A DNA stretch of 64,000 nucleotides from Sphingomonas sp. YR710 (GTDB taxonomy: Bacteria; Pseudomonadota; Alphaproteobacteria; Sphingomonadales; Sphingomonadaceae): positions 1-64,000 of the forward strand of contig NZ_FMZJ01000005.1 in assembly GCF_900101455.1 (NCBI RefSeq), read 5' to 3'. Below the pieces are notes generated by a model. That model was not told where the DNA came from and did not search any database. It saw only the letters and a program-made list of their open reading frames with translations. Positions 26,351-36,346 of this stretch are shown here, piece after piece. Each line of letters begins with the position of its first letter. Positions within the stretch are counted from its first letter, which is position 1. The translations under genes were made by a program, and so were the position numbers.

Positions 26351-26572
26351 CTCTTCCCCCCAATGGCACGGCAATATGTTGGTGAAGCTAGATCATCTTG
26401 AGCATTCCGGCCAAGCCTATTCATTGCGAGCACATACCGAATCCGCCAATGTACTATGCCAGGACCGGGTTGACGCGAAACGGTGCCGCACCGATGATCG
26501 ATCGGTGTACGGGGCCTCGCGGGTGTGGCCAAGGGCACGTCGGCCGATGTCTGATGTAGCGAAGGAAGCAGA

Positions 26573-27589
26573 GTGGCGATTATCAAGCGGGCCCTTGCCG
26601 GGATCGATCCGTTTCTGCTCCTGCTCATCGCCACGGTCGCCATGGCATCGCTGTTTCCGGCACATGGGGTCGGCACGATTTGGTTCGGCTATGCCACCAA
26701 TGCGGCGATCGTGCTGTTGTTCTTCCTGCATGGTGCGAAACTGTCGCGGCAGGCCGTTCTGGCCGGGGCCGGAAATTGGCGGCTGCATCTGCTCGTACTA
26801 TGTTCGTCTTTCGTTATCTTTCCAGCCCTGGGCCTGCTGTTCAGCGCCTTGGGAGGCCGCTTTGTCGCGCCGGAAATTATCGCGGGTCTATTGTTTCTGT
26901 CGCTCCTGCCCTCGACGGTTCAGTCGTCGATTGCCTTCACGGCGCTGGCGCGGGGCAATGTCCCTGCTGCTGTGTGCAGCGCGTCGCTGTCCAATCTGCT
27001 TGGAATCGTGATTACGCCGGTGATGGTAGGGCTGTTCATGCATGTCAGCGCGGCCACCGACGGAATCTCGCTGGATGCCATCAAAGGCATCATGTCGCAG
27101 TTGCTGCTGCCATTCGTGGCGGGCCATTTGCTGCGTCCGTTGATCGGTGGATTCGTCGATCGGAACAAGCGTATCCTGATGCCGGTCGATCGCAGTTCGA
27201 TCCTTCTGGTCGTCTATACAGCATTCAGTGCTGCCGTGATCGGTGGAATTTGGCAACGCACGTCCATCTGGGATCTGCTGGCAATTCTGGTGATGAGTGC
27301 GCTGATGCTCGCGTTGGTGATGGGCGCTAACCTGTTTGTCGCACGGCGGATGGGTCTCGGCCGCGAGGACGAGATCGTGCTGCTGTTCTGCGGATCGAAA
27401 AAAAGCCTGGTGTCCGGCGTACCGATGGCCGGAGCCCTGTTTCATGCGGCGGCCGGCCCGCTGATCCTGCCGCTGATGATTTTTCACCAGCTGCAACTCT
27501 TTGTCTGTGCGGTGATCGCGGCGCGCTATCGCGGCATGGCGGACGATGCGCCGATCATTCGGGCGCCTGCGGTCGACGACGCCATCTGA
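26573..27589 (+). CDS. Bile acid:sodium symporter-like transporter (SBF-like family)
   Basis: A 338-residue integral membrane protein with about ten hydrophobic helices. FLHGAKLSRQAVLAG, SLLPSTVQSSIAFTALARGN and FCGSKKSLVSGVPMAGALF are the conserved blocks of the SBF-like group (relatives of YfeH and plastid BASS carriers). It is expected to move an organic anion with sodium or protons. GTG 26573 is the start, with GGAAG 9 bp upstream. It stands alone: the divergent kinase is 222 bp away, and the next gene 115 bp downstream. The substrate is not predictable. Confidence 0.88.
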   Translation: MAIIKRALAGIDPFLLLLIATVAMASLFPAHGVGTIWFGYATNAAIVLLFFLHGAKLSRQAVLAGAGNWRLHLLVLCSSFVIFPALGLLFSALGGRFVAPEIIAGLLFLSLLPSTVQSSIAFTALARGNVPAAVCSASLSNLLGIVITPVMVGLFMHVSAATDGISLDAIKGIMSQLLLPFVAGHLLRPLIGGFVDRNKRILMPVDRSSILLVVYTAFSAAVIGGIWQRTSIWDLLAILVMSALMLALVMGANLFVARRMGLGREDEIVLLFCGSKKSLVSGVPMAGALFHAAAGPLILPLMIFHQLQLFVCAVIAARYRGMADDAPIIRAPAVDDAI

Positions 27590-27704
27590 CGCTGGCGGGA
27601 AAACTCTCACCATATCGGATGCAATAACGGGGTTGTGATATAGGTAGCGCTTTGACTCGGCTTCACGAACGCGCGATGGTTCACCAGGGAGACGGTGGAC
27701 CGGG

Positions 27705-29507
27705 ATGCTGCAGCTCCAAAATGTCATTCTTGAAATGGTCGCACGCGGAGACGCGCTCAAGCCGACGATCGATCGGTTGTGCGCGGCGATCGACGCCTCG
27801 GTCGATAACGCCTTCTGTTCTGTGGTCATCGTTGATCGCGATGGTCTGCTCCACCCGTTGGCAGGGCCCGGTGTTCCACCCCAACTTGCCGCGCTGATCG
27901 AGGGCAAGGTGATCGGGCCGAATGTCGGCTCGTGCGGATCGGCGATCTATTTTAAGAAGCCCGTCGCTGTTACGGATATTGCGCATGATCAGCGCTGGGA
28001 CATTTATCGCGATCCGGTGCTCGCTGCCGGCATGGTTGCATGCTGGTCGAGCCCGATCCTTGCCGGGGACGGAAGGGCGCTCGGCGCGTTCGCTTTTTAT
28101 TATACCGATCATCGCGGACCCACTGAAAACGAAAAGAAACTGGTCGCGGCGTCGGTTCACCTGTGCGCGATTGCGCTCGAACGTCACGAGCGGGCGCTGG
28201 AACGTGAGCGCGCTCGGCATACGGACGATCTTACGGGGCTGGGCAACCGCGCGGGTTTCGACGCCATGCTGTCGCACATGTCCTGTTCCCGCGCCGGGGA
28301 ATGGGCTCTGCTGATCATCGACCTCGATAATCTCAAGACCATCAACGATACTTTTGGGCATCATGCAGGCGACTGTCTGCTGCAGGTGACCGCCGAACGC
28401 CTGGCGGACGTCGCTGCGGGCGATGCCGTGTTCCGGCTCGGCGGCGATGAATTTGCGATACTCGTCCAGTCGCCAAATGCGCTCGAGGACCTAGGCGCCG
28501 CATCCGCACGCATTCTCGAGAAATTGGGTGAGGCGGCCGATTGCGGCGGCTATCAGATTTACCCCAAGGCTTCGATCGGCGGCGCGGAGGTTATCGAGGG
28601 CGACAGCAGCGCCACCGTGCGCCAGAATGCCGACCTCGCGCTTTACCATGCCAAGGAGACCGGCCCCGGCGGTTTCGTTCGCTATCGGCCCGAATTGGGA
28701 ACGACGATCACGCGCCGGTTGAGCGCGATCCGTGAGCTCGAACTGGCGCTCGTCGAGGACCGCATCGACGCCCATTTTCAGCCGGTCATATCGCTCGAGG
28801 GCAATCGTGTTTGGGGTTTCGAAGCTCTGTGCAGGCTCACGAAACCCGATTCGACGATCCTGACGGCCAGCGCCTTCCATGAGGCGACGGCTGATGCCAG
28901 CGTTGCCGTGTCCCTCACCCGCCGAATGTTGGGCCTCGTTGCTAGGGATATGGCTCGATGGCGCCGGATGGGCCTCGAAGTCCCTTATGTTTCCGTCAAC
29001 GTCACGTCTGCCGATTTTCATCGCGGGATGCTGGAGGATGAGGTTTGCGCCTTGTTCTCCGACGTGCAGGCTCCACTGGAGAAGCTTGTGCTCGAAGTGA
29101 CCGAATCGGTGCATATGGGGCGGCGCGATCATATCGTGGCCCGCACGATTGCCTCGCTCAGAGCGCGCGGTCTTCGCATTGCGCTGGATGATTTCGGTAC
29201 CGGTTTCGCCTCGCTCACCCATCTGCTCGCGGTGCCTGTCGATGTCATCAAGATCGACCGCGCATTCGTCGAGCGCCTTTCGCCAGATGGTCCCGGGTTG
29301 GCGATCATTGAGGGGCTGGTGGGCATCTCCGCGAAACTGGGCATTACCGTGGTTGTCGAAGGCGTCGAGTCCGATGAGCAGGCCGATTTGTTGCGCCGCA
29401 TCGGTTGCCGGTTTGGGCAGGGATATTTTTTCTCGCCGGCGGTAGATCGCGATATTGCCACCGAGTGGATCCGCAGCGGCGTCCGGTTGCCGTCGTCCCT
29501 GCTCTAG
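27705..29507 (+). CDS. GAF-GGDEF-EAL cyclic-di-GMP signalling protein
   Basis: A 600-residue soluble protein. The N-terminal GAF domain (10-160) has GPNVGSCGSAIYFKKPVAVTDI and SSPILAGDGRALGAFAFYY. The diguanylate cyclase domain keeps RLGGDEF (GGDEF at 246-250), but the inhibitory RxxD site reads AAGD, so product feedback is probably lost. The EAL phosphodiesterase domain appears intact: FEALCR (EAL 373-375), [39 protein letters not shown] and GQGYFF. Both activities are possible, and the GAF ligand may set the balance. There is no membrane segment. It converges on the dioxygenase gene. Confidence 0.95.
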   Translation: MLQLQNVILEMVARGDALKPTIDRLCAAIDASVDNAFCSVVIVDRDGLLHPLAGPGVPPQLAALIEGKVIGPNVGSCGSAIYFKKPVAVTDIAHDQRWDIYRDPVLAAGMVACWSSPILAGDGRALGAFAFYYTDHRGPTENEKKLVAASVHLCAIALERHERALERERARHTDDLTGLGNRAGFDAMLSHMSCSRAGEWALLIIDLDNLKTINDTFGHHAGDCLLQVTAERLADVAAGDAVFRLGGDEFAILVQSPNALEDLGAASARILEKLGEAADCGGYQIYPKASIGGAEVIEGDSSATVRQNADLALYHAKETGPGGFVRYRPELGTTITRRLSAIRELELALVEDRIDAHFQPVISLEGNRVWGFEALCRLTKPDSTILTASAFHEATADASVAVSLTRRMLGLVARDMARWRRMGLEVPYVSVNVTSADFHRGMLEDEVCALFSDVQAPLEKLVLEVTESVHMGRRDHIVARTIASLRARGLRIALDDFGTGFASLTHLLAVPVDVIKIDRAFVERLSPDGPGLAIIEGLVGISAKLGITVVVEGVESDEQADLLRRIGCRFGQGYFFSPAVDRDIATEWIRSGVRLPSSLL

Positions 29508-29524
29508 CCCAACCCGAAAGAGCT

Positions 29525-30550
29525 CTAATCTGCGCCGGGTCGTTTGCGGCCCGCCTTTGCCCAGGGCTGGCCGATCAGCGGGCGATAGATGTCGTGCGTC
29601 AACCAATGCAATGGCACCCGCCATTCGGCGATACCGGGCAAGCTCCAGGGATCGAGGCCGGTGAACGGCAGAAATGGATTGCGCCGGCTATAGGCCCACA
29701 ATTCGATCCGGGTACTCGGACGCGACGATGGTCCGCGCGCGTGAAACCCGAATGTGTCGGCGATGATCAATGTGTTGGCGGGCACAGCAAAGGCGGTGGG
29801 GGCGGGCAGGTTCAGCGAAGCCAGTTCCTCTTGGGCGATCCTGAATGATCCGCGCGCCGATAATCGGTCTCCACGCGTCAGGACGTCAAGGCTGCGCCTG
29901 TGTTCCCATGCCAACCGTTCGGTTGTCAGCTGATGCGACCCGGGGACATAAGTGAGCGGTCCTTCCGTGCTGCCGACATCCTCGAGGAACAGCCACGCTT
30001 TCATGGTGGAATGAAACGTATCCGCGTGCAGATTGACTTGCGGATCGGGTGGCGCGTCATGGCGATGGCTGAGGATCGCCTGAATATAGAGCAGCGGCTC
30101 TATATCGAAACTGGCCGCGTAGCGCGTCATCCCGCGCCAGCGCGGATCGTCGGTCAGTGCTCGCACCGCGGGAATCGACCGAATAGCCGGCGGATCGATC
30201 GCATAGCGTTGCGTGATTGTATCCCCCTGCACCATTTCGCGCGCCGGTCCCGCATAAGACCGAATCTGCTCGCGGAGCCGGGAAAAGGCATCCGCGGGCA
30301 GGAAATTTTCCCGGCAGATGAAACCATCGCGATCGAACTCCAATCGATCGCGATCCGATATATGTCGAGCCAGGCGTCGGCGTCGCTCCTGCGCCATTCG
30401 ACTTGCCTGCGCCACCCGCCATCGATGCAGCCCCGCGCGGTTGAGTCGATCCGATCCGATCAGCGGATTATCGAGGAAGGATTTGGCGCCAGTCAGAAGT
30501 TGCGCTGCCCACCATGGTGTCAGCAGCGCGCGAAGCAAAGCGGAAGCCAT
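29525..30550 (-). CDS. PhyH-family Fe(II)/2-oxoglutarate dioxygenase
   Basis: A 341-residue oxygenase with the phytanoyl-CoA-hydroxylase fold. The iron triad is visible as H175-x-D177 (NLHADTFHSTMKAWLFLEDV) and H270 (DTFGFHARG), and the 2-oxoglutarate arginine is probably R281 (TRIELWAYSRRNPF). GPLTYVPGSHQ between them is a family marker. The N-terminal 60 residues are basic and not part of the fold. It lies 7 bp after kdsB, so it is probably in an operon with the Kdo-pathway genes and may hydroxylate a sugar acid, lipid or glycan; KdoO (Kdo 3-hydroxylase) is a precedent for such an activity, but this protein is not clearly a KdoO orthologue. Confidence 0.88.
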   Translation of the reverse strand: MASALLRALLTPWWAAQLLTGAKSFLDNPLIGSDRLNRAGLHRWRVAQASRMAQERRRRLARHISDRDRLEFDRDGFICRENFLPADAFSRLREQIRSYAGPAREMVQGDTITQRYAIDPPAIRSIPAVRALTDDPRWRGMTRYAASFDIEPLLYIQAILSHRHDAPPDPQVNLHADTFHSTMKAWLFLEDVGSTEGPLTYVPGSHQLTTERLAWEHRRSLDVLTRGDRLSARGSFRIAQEELASLNLPAPTAFAVPANTLIIADTFGFHARGPSSRPSTRIELWAYSRRNPFLPFTGLDPWSLPGIAEWRVPLHWLTHDIYRPLIGQPWAKAGRKRPGAD

Positions 30551-30557
30551 ATGGCCC

Positions 30558-31385
30558 TTATGCTATAGCGCGCGCGGCGAGGATAGCCTCGATTGGGGCG
30601 ACGTCGCTGGGATTGTTCAACTCGATGGCATCCCACGCAATCGGATCGAACGGAACCACGCCGACGGGGATTCCTCCGTCGATGAAGCGCAACTGCTCGA
30701 GTCCCTCGAGCAGTTCCAGTTCGGACGGCTCCATTGCCACATAGCGCTCCAGCGCAGCCGGGCGATAGGCATAGACGCCCAGATGCAGATGGATCGGGGG
30801 GAATGGCAGTGTCGCGGCGGCCGGCGGCAGGTGCGGAATCACGCGCTTCGAAAAATAAAGCGCGTGACCGTTGCGGCCGAAGACCACCGTTGTCCCGCCC
30901 ACCCGGCCCTCGGCCTGATCCTGAATGAGGTGCCGATAAGTGCTGCCCGAACATCGCACGGCCGGCGTCATCATCATAATGTCGGGCGCGGCGGCCAGTG
31001 CGTCGACCAGCGCTGTGACCACGAAGTTCGGTGTCAACGGTGCGTCGCCCTGCAGATTAACGATAATCTGGGGCAATCGGCCCATCTGCCGCACGGCGTC
31101 TGCGCACCGTTCGGTGCCGTTCGCACAATCGGCGGAAGTCATGATTACCCGGCCGCCAAAACCCCGCACGACGGCCGCTACGCGATCGTCATCGGTCGCA
31201 ATCCAGACATTGTCGGCGTCGATTATGCTCGTTGCGCATTCCCAGCTTCGCTGAATCAGCGGCTTCGCGATGCCCGTTGCACCGCGAAGTATCGCCAGCG
31301 GTTTGCCGGGATAGCGACTGGAATCATAGCGTGCAGGTATGATGATGGCTACGTCTGGCCGCACAGCCACGTCGCTGTCTGGCAT
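30558..31385 (-). CDS. kdsB: 3-deoxy-manno-octulosonate cytidylyltransferase (CMP-Kdo synthetase) family
   Basis: A 275-residue cytosolic enzyme that activates Kdo with CTP. The family motifs are present: IIIPARYDSSRYPGKPLA, WIATDDDRVA, MTSADCANGTERCADAV, IIVNLQGDAP, ALYFSKRVIPH and HLGVYAYRPAALERYVAMEPSELELLEGLEQLRF. It lies 11 bp downstream of kdsD and 7 bp upstream of a PhyH-type oxygenase. In a sphingomonad, which should lack lipid A-type LPS, the likely destination is capsular or exopolysaccharide Kdo or a related ulosonate rather than LPS core. The divergence of several blocks leaves a related sugar acid as an alternative substrate. Confidence 0.9.
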   Translation of the reverse strand: MPDSDVAVRPDVAIIIPARYDSSRYPGKPLAILRGATGIAKPLIQRSWECATSIIDADNVWIATDDDRVAAVVRGFGGRVIMTSADCANGTERCADAVRQMGRLPQIIVNLQGDAPLTPNFVVTALVDALAAAPDIMMMTPAVRCSGSTYRHLIQDQAEGRVGGTTVVFGRNGHALYFSKRVIPHLPPAAATLPFPPIHLHLGVYAYRPAALERYVAMEPSELELLEGLEQLRFIDGGIPVGVVPFDPIAWDAIELNNPSDVAPIEAILAARAIA

Positions 31386-31396
31386 GGGAAGGCGCT

Positions 31397-32410
31397 TTAG
31401 CTCAGGCCGTGCCGAACGAAATCGTGGATATGCACGATCCCTGCCGGGCGGTCGCGATCGTCGGCGTTCATGACGAAAACCGTCGTGATCTTGGCGTCGT
31501 TCATGATCAACAACGCGTCTTCGGCCAGCATATCGGAAGGAACTGTTTTGGGATGCGGAGTCATCACGTCTGCGGCATTGCGATCAAGCAGATCCCCGAT
31601 ATGGCGGCGCAAATCGCCGTCGGTGATCACTCCGACCAGGCGGCCGCTCCAATCGGTGACACCGGCCACGCCAAAACCCATCGACGTCATCGTCATGATC
31701 ACGTCGCGCATTGGCGCCCTGCTCTCGACCAGCGGTATCCGACTCCCGATATGCATCATCTCGGCGACCGTCTTCAAACGCAGGCCTATAGAGCCGCCCG
31801 GATGCAACTGCTTGATGCTCTCGCGCGAGATCCCACGCAGATCCATGAGCGCCATGGCCAGCGCGTCACCGAGCGCCAGCATCATCACGGTCGACGTGGT
31901 TGGCGCGATATTGGCAGAACAGGCCTCGCGAATCGCCGGCAGTGCAAGCGCCACGTCGGCATCGATCATCATCGGCGAGTCGATCCGCGACGCGACTCCG
32001 ATCGTACGTATGCCCAGGTTACGGCTATGTTGCATGACGACGTGCAACTCGGCCGTCATCCCGGAATTGGACAGGACCAGCAGCGTATCGCCGCGCTGGA
32101 TCATGCCAAGGTCCCCATGCGACGCTTCGGCCGGATGGAGGAAGATTGCAGGTGTACCGGTTGCGGACAACGTGGCTGCGATTTTCCGCGCAATATGGCC
32201 GGATTTACCCATGCCGGTGACGACAACCCGGCCGATCGTGGCCGCCAGCAGGCGGGTGGCGATCGCAAAATTTTCATCCAGGGCCGCACCGAGTTCTGCC
32301 AAGGCATGGCTCTCAGCCGCAATGACATCCCGGCCTCGTGCAAGAATGCTCTGATCCGCCAAACGTGTCTTCCGAAGGAGATCATTTGCGATCACGTTCG
32401 ATAACTCCAT
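31397..32410 (-). CDS. kdsD: D-arabinose-5-phosphate isomerase (KdsD/KpsF family)
   Basis: A 337-residue enzyme converting ribulose-5-phosphate to arabinose-5-phosphate, the first committed step to Kdo. An N-terminal SIS domain (RVVVTGMGKSGHIARKIAATLSATGTPAIFLHPAEASHGDLGMI, SNSGMTAEL) is followed by two CBS domains (about 210-335; GVITDGDLRRHI marks the first). APTTSTVMMLALGDALAMALMDLRG and LHPGGSIG are highly specific for this family. It heads the minus-strand trio with kdsB and the PhyH oxygenase. kdsA and kdsC are not in the window. The ribosome site before ATG 32410 is weak. Confidence 0.93.
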   Translation of the reverse strand: MELSNVIANDLLRKTRLADQSILARGRDVIAAESHALAELGAALDENFAIATRLLAATIGRVVVTGMGKSGHIARKIAATLSATGTPAIFLHPAEASHGDLGMIQRGDTLLVLSNSGMTAELHVVMQHSRNLGIRTIGVASRIDSPMMIDADVALALPAIREACSANIAPTTSTVMMLALGDALAMALMDLRGISRESIKQLHPGGSIGLRLKTVAEMMHIGSRIPLVESRAPMRDVIMTMTSMGFGVAGVTDWSGRLVGVITDGDLRRHIGDLLDRNAADVMTPHPKTVPSDMLAEDALLIMNDAKITTVFVMNADDRDRPAGIVHIHDFVRHGLS

Positions 32411-32845
32411 GGATTCAAGCCATTCTTGTTACTTTTTGAGGATAAGCCCACTTCCGCTAACCTTAGGCTCGGACACGCGAGTTGCAAGTGATTGTTGCGT
32501 CGCGGCATTGTTTCGTGTCGGAAATGGATCAATTTCTCATCTCGCATCGAGTTGCCGCGTCGCGAACAATAGACGTGCGCGCTTCAAACCACCGACTGCG
32601 CCACAGGTTGCATGTCCTGTATTGGCGCGCACAGTCATTTCAAGATTGGCGACTTTGTGTTGCAGCTTTGCAACAGCAAGGAGCAGGCTCGGCGGCGGTC
32701 GGATTGCTATTGGGTGCGGTCGAGCCCATATTTTGAAGGCGATGAAGCGCCATGGTTCCGGCATTTGGAGTTTTACGATTTGACAGGTCGGGATACCGAA
32801 AGTGGCGGCATCGGCCGGATCGGCGACAAGAGTTGGTTGCAGCGG
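32411..32845. other. Divergent intergenic region between kdsD and the phosphatase gene
   Basis: About 435 bp, less GC-rich than its surroundings, which suits promoters for both divergent units. Open frames of up to 124 codons cross it but have no family features. The phosphatase frame itself extends up to 32612, so part of this stretch could be coding if that gene starts earlier. Confidence 0.45.
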
Positions 32846-33637
32846 ATGAACACGCTCACGGCGCGCCGGGTCGATACGCCGCGGCCGCAAATTCCGGTCG
32901 GCCAGCGCGTCTATGCGGTGGGCGACATCCACGGCCGGCTTGATCTGATGCTGCCGCTGCTGGCGCACATCCGCGCGGATTCGGCTTCGCGCCGGCCGCT
33001 GGATACGCATGTCGTGATGCTGGGCGATCTGGTCGATCGCGGCCCCTATTCGGCCGAAACCGTCGAGTTCATGCTGAGCATGCGCCCGGCATTTGCAACC
33101 TTCCATTGCCTGATGGGCAATCATGAGGAGGCGATGATCCGGGCGATGGATGCTGCGGCCGACCGATCCGAAAATCAGTGGCTCAAATTTGGGGGCTACG
33201 AAACGCTGGCGAGCTACGGTGTCCCCGTCGCCATGCTGGGGGAGGAACTGCCACCGGCGGAGGTGATAAGGAACTATATTCCGGAGCGACACCGGTTGTT
33301 TCTCGAGCAGCTGCCGGACAGCCTGAGATTCGGTGATTATCTGTTCGTGCATGCGGGTGTGCGGCCGGGTCTGCCGCTCAACGTGCAGGATCCTTCGGAC
33401 ATGCGATGGATTCGCGATGAATTTCTCGATTATCGAGGGGATCTGGGCGCATTTGTCGTGCACGGGCACACAATAACCAACGAGCCATCGGTTCAGATCA
33501 ATCGCCTGGGTATCGATACCGGCGCATATCGCAGCGGCACGTTAACAGCGCTGGGTCTCGAGGGCGATCAGCGCTGGTTTATCAACGCGACGGTTGTCGA
33601 CGGTGAAGTTCAAACGAAATTAAGCAGCATCGGTTAG
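32846..33637 (+). CDS. Calcineurin-like metallophosphatase (serine/threonine phosphatase family, PrpA-like)
   Basis: About 263 residues with the complete dinuclear metallophosphatase signature: VYAVGDIHGRLD, VVMLGDLVDRGPYS, LMGNHEEAM, LFVHAGVRPG and VVHGHTIT. E. coli PrpA/PrpB and phage lambda phosphatase share this layout. The substrate may be a phosphoprotein or a nucleotide. ATG 32846 is chosen because homology begins just after it, but its ribosome site is weak and the frame stays open to 32612. The GGDEF-EAL-PilZ gene follows 36 bp later on the same strand. Confidence 0.88.
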   Translation: MNTLTARRVDTPRPQIPVGQRVYAVGDIHGRLDLMLPLLAHIRADSASRRPLDTHVVMLGDLVDRGPYSAETVEFMLSMRPAFATFHCLMGNHEEAMIRAMDAAADRSENQWLKFGGYETLASYGVPVAMLGEELPPAEVIRNYIPERHRLFLEQLPDSLRFGDYLFVHAGVRPGLPLNVQDPSDMRWIRDEFLDYRGDLGAFVVHGHTITNEPSVQINRLGIDTGAYRSGTLTALGLEGDQRWFINATVVDGEVQTKLSSIG

Positions 33638-33673
33638 ATTCCCCGCTCTGATCCAGGGAGGGAGATTCGCCCC

Positions 33674-36346
33674 ATGCGGCGGGTGCGCGGACAAGCAGCC
33701 ACCAATGCTGACGAAAGGGGCGCCGAAACCCCCGGATTTGCTGCGCGGTTTTTGCGCGGGCTGTTGCCGGAAGGGTCTTCGCACGATCACCGATCGATAG
33801 TCGGGCGCGTTCGTATGACGTCCGGCATGTTGCCGATGTTGATGTTGGCCGAGATTATCTCCGGCGCAGGGCTGTTCGTCGCGCGTGGCCCCGGCGGCTG
33901 GCGCGCGCACGCGCCGAATCTGTTCCTCGCCCCGCTTGTGGTGATGATTCTGTCAGGCGGCGCCGTTCTCGCCATGACACGAGTACGACTGTATCGTAGC
34001 GCGAGCCCGGGTCAGCGACATTTTGCGATAGCGGCCTATGCCTTGCTGCAAGGCCTCTGCTGGGCGGCCTGGTTCGCCGATTTCGATCAAATGGCTGCGG
34101 CTGGGCCCATTGACTGGGTGGTTTATTGCAGCCTGGTCGTCATCGGGACGGTGATCTTCACGCCTATTCCCATGGCGGTCGCATTATTATGGCTGGCGAC
34201 ACTGGTGTCCGTGCTGCTCCACGTGCAGTCGATGTTGGCCGGCGGCTTGTTGACTGCTCTGATGGTGGTGGGCATTCTGGCGCTTGGCGGCATTTCGGAG
34301 CGATCCTATCGCGCCTCGCGGCGCTGGTTCGACAGCGCGACAGGGGCACTCAAAGCGGCTACGCTGTTGCGCGAATTCGAAGAAAATCGCCGGGGCTGGT
34401 TCTGGGAAACCGATGCGCGCGGCAATCTGACCTATATTTCGGCGCAACTCGCCGCCGCGATCAGCTTGCCGGTCGAACGATTGCTGGGCAAGCCGATGAC
34501 GAATCTCGTTCTGCATGAACGGGATGCCGGTGACGTAACCGCGCAGGGCGAGCGGACGCTGGGCTTTCATCTATCGACCCGGCTGGCCTTTTCCGAAATC
34601 GCGGTGCGCGGAGCCGGCATGGGCGATGGATGGTGGTGGGCCCTTTCAGGGCGCCCGGCGTTCGATGAGGATGGCGTCTTTCTCGGTTTTCGCGGTAGCG
34701 GGACCGACTTGACCGAAATGCGCCGATCCGAGGCTGAAGTAAAACGTCTCGCCAGCTATGATGCGCTGACCGGTTTGCCCAATCGTATCCTGATGCGTCG
34801 CACGCTGGACGAATCGTTGCGCGATGTGGCCGGCCGCCCGAAACGCACGGCCTTGTTCATGCTCGACCTTGATCGCTTCAAGATGGTCAATGACACGCTT
34901 GGTCATCCGGTGGGTGATGCGTTGCTGCGCCTGGTTGCCGAGCGGCTGACGCGTGTCGTTCAGGCGGACGGCCAAGTGGGAAGGCTCGGGGGGGATGAGT
35001 TCAACGTTGTGCTGCCCGGCATCGTCGATCGGGCGCGGCTCGCTTTTCTGGCCGATGCGATCATCCAGCAGGTTTCCAAGCCGTACATCATCGAAGGCGC
35101 GCATGTTTCGATCGGGGCGTCGGTCGGCATCGCGATCGCGCCGGATGACGGCGCGAGCGCCGATGCGCTGGTGCGCAATGCCGATCTCGCGCTCTACGCG
35201 GCGAAGGGCGACGGCAAGGGTGTCCATCGCTTCTACGAGCCGGCGATGCATGCGAGCGCCAAGGATCGCCGGCTGCTCGAAATGGATCTGCGCAAGGCGA
35301 TGGCCGAACGCGGGCTGCACCTGATGTATCAGCCGGTCGTCGACGCCTGCAGCGAGGCTGTAGTGGGGTTCGAGGCGCTCGCTCGCTGGGACCACCCGAC
35401 CCGCGGGATGGTTTCACCGACCGATTTCATCCCGATCGCGGAGGAGATCGGGCTGATCCAGCAGATTGGCGAATGGGTGTTGAGGACGGCGTGCCTGGAG
35501 GCAAGCAATTGGCCGGAAAATGTGCGTGTGGCGGTCAACATTTCGCCGATACAGTTTGCCAATCCCGCCTTGCCCGGCACCGTGTTGAGCGCGCTTGCCG
35601 CGGCGCAAATAGCCCCGGATCGGCTCGAGCTCGAAATTACCGAGGGCGTTTTCCTCAACGATGACGAGGCGACCGATTCGATGTTCGCCCGGCTCAAGGC
35701 GATCGGCGTGCGGTTCGCGCTTGACGATTTCGGAACCGGCTATTCGTCGCTGGGCTACCTCAAAAAGGCACCGTTCAACAAGATCAAGATCGACCAGAGC
35801 TTCGTGCGGGGGGCCGCCGTTCCGGGCAATCGCAATGCGGCGATCATTCGTGCGATTGTCGCCCTCGCGGAAAGTCTCGAGATGGAGACCACCGCCGAGG
35901 GCGCCGAGACACCCGACGAACTTGCCCTGATCCGTTCGCTGGGCTGCTCTCATATTCAAGGCTATATCTTCGGGCGGCCGATGTCGAAGGATGACGCGCG
36001 TACCCGCGTGGCGGGGACGGGCAAATTATCGATGCCGGAATTGCTTGTGACTCGCGAGCCTCGCGTGGCCATGCTGCGCTCGGTCGTGCTGCACAGTCTT
36101 CAGGAAACGGTTTCGGCGCGGATCCGCAATCTGTCGCGTACGGGTGCGATGATCGAATGTGGCTCGACGTTTGCGCCGGGCACCGACCTTGAGCTTGAGC
36201 TTGCCGATGGCATGCGCATTGCTGGCGTCGTGCGCTGGGCCGATCAGGACCGGTTAGGCGTGGCATTCAGCGAAGCGGTGGAAATCGAGGAGCTCATGGC
36301 GCCCCGGGCATCGCGTAGCGGCACGCGGCAGCAAGCCGCTTCCTAA
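33674..36346 (+). CDS. Membrane PAS-GGDEF-EAL-PilZ cyclic-di-GMP protein
   Basis: An 890-residue protein combining c-di-GMP synthesis, breakdown and binding modules. Membrane helices occupy about 50-205. A PAS-like sensor (232-350) begins [18 protein letters not shown]. The cyclase domain has RLGGDEF (439-443) but no RxxD inhibitory site. The EAL domain appears catalytically complete: FEALARW (567-569), [43 protein letters not shown] and IQGYIFGRP. The C-terminal PilZ domain (793-870) has the REPR arginines and [12 protein letters not shown], the c-di-GMP contact motifs. GGAGGGAGA sits just upstream of the ATG. Its stop overlaps the purL stop on the other strand (CTAA). Confidence 0.95.
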   Translation: MRRVRGQAATNADERGAETPGFAARFLRGLLPEGSSHDHRSIVGRVRMTSGMLPMLMLAEIISGAGLFVARGPGGWRAHAPNLFLAPLVVMILSGGAVLAMTRVRLYRSASPGQRHFAIAAYALLQGLCWAAWFADFDQMAAAGPIDWVVYCSLVVIGTVIFTPIPMAVALLWLATLVSVLLHVQSMLAGGLLTALMVVGILALGGISERSYRASRRWFDSATGALKAATLLREFEENRRGWFWETDARGNLTYISAQLAAAISLPVERLLGKPMTNLVLHERDAGDVTAQGERTLGFHLSTRLAFSEIAVRGAGMGDGWWWALSGRPAFDEDGVFLGFRGSGTDLTEMRRSEAEVKRLASYDALTGLPNRILMRRTLDESLRDVAGRPKRTALFMLDLDRFKMVNDTLGHPVGDALLRLVAERLTRVVQADGQVGRLGGDEFNVVLPGIVDRARLAFLADAIIQQVSKPYIIEGAHVSIGASVGIAIAPDDGASADALVRNADLALYAAKGDGKGVHRFYEPAMHASAKDRRLLEMDLRKAMAERGLHLMYQPVVDACSEAVVGFEALARWDHPTRGMVSPTDFIPIAEEIGLIQQIGEWVLRTACLEASNWPENVRVAVNISPIQFANPALPGTVLSALAAAQIAPDRLELEITEGVFLNDDEATDSMFARLKAIGVRFALDDFGTGYSSLGYLKKAPFNKIKIDQSFVRGAAVPGNRNAAIIRAIVALAESLEMETTAEGAETPDELALIRSLGCSHIQGYIFGRPMSKDDARTRVAGTGKLSMPELLVTREPRVAMLRSVVLHSLQETVSARIRNLSRTGAMIECGSTFAPGTDLELELADGMRIAGVVRWADQDRLGVAFSEAVEIEELMAPRASRSGTRQQAAS

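Noticed and set aside
32409-32783. 124-codon plus-strand frame between kdsD and the phosphatase
   Set aside because: Begins inside the kdsD start codon region and has no domain or ribosome site.
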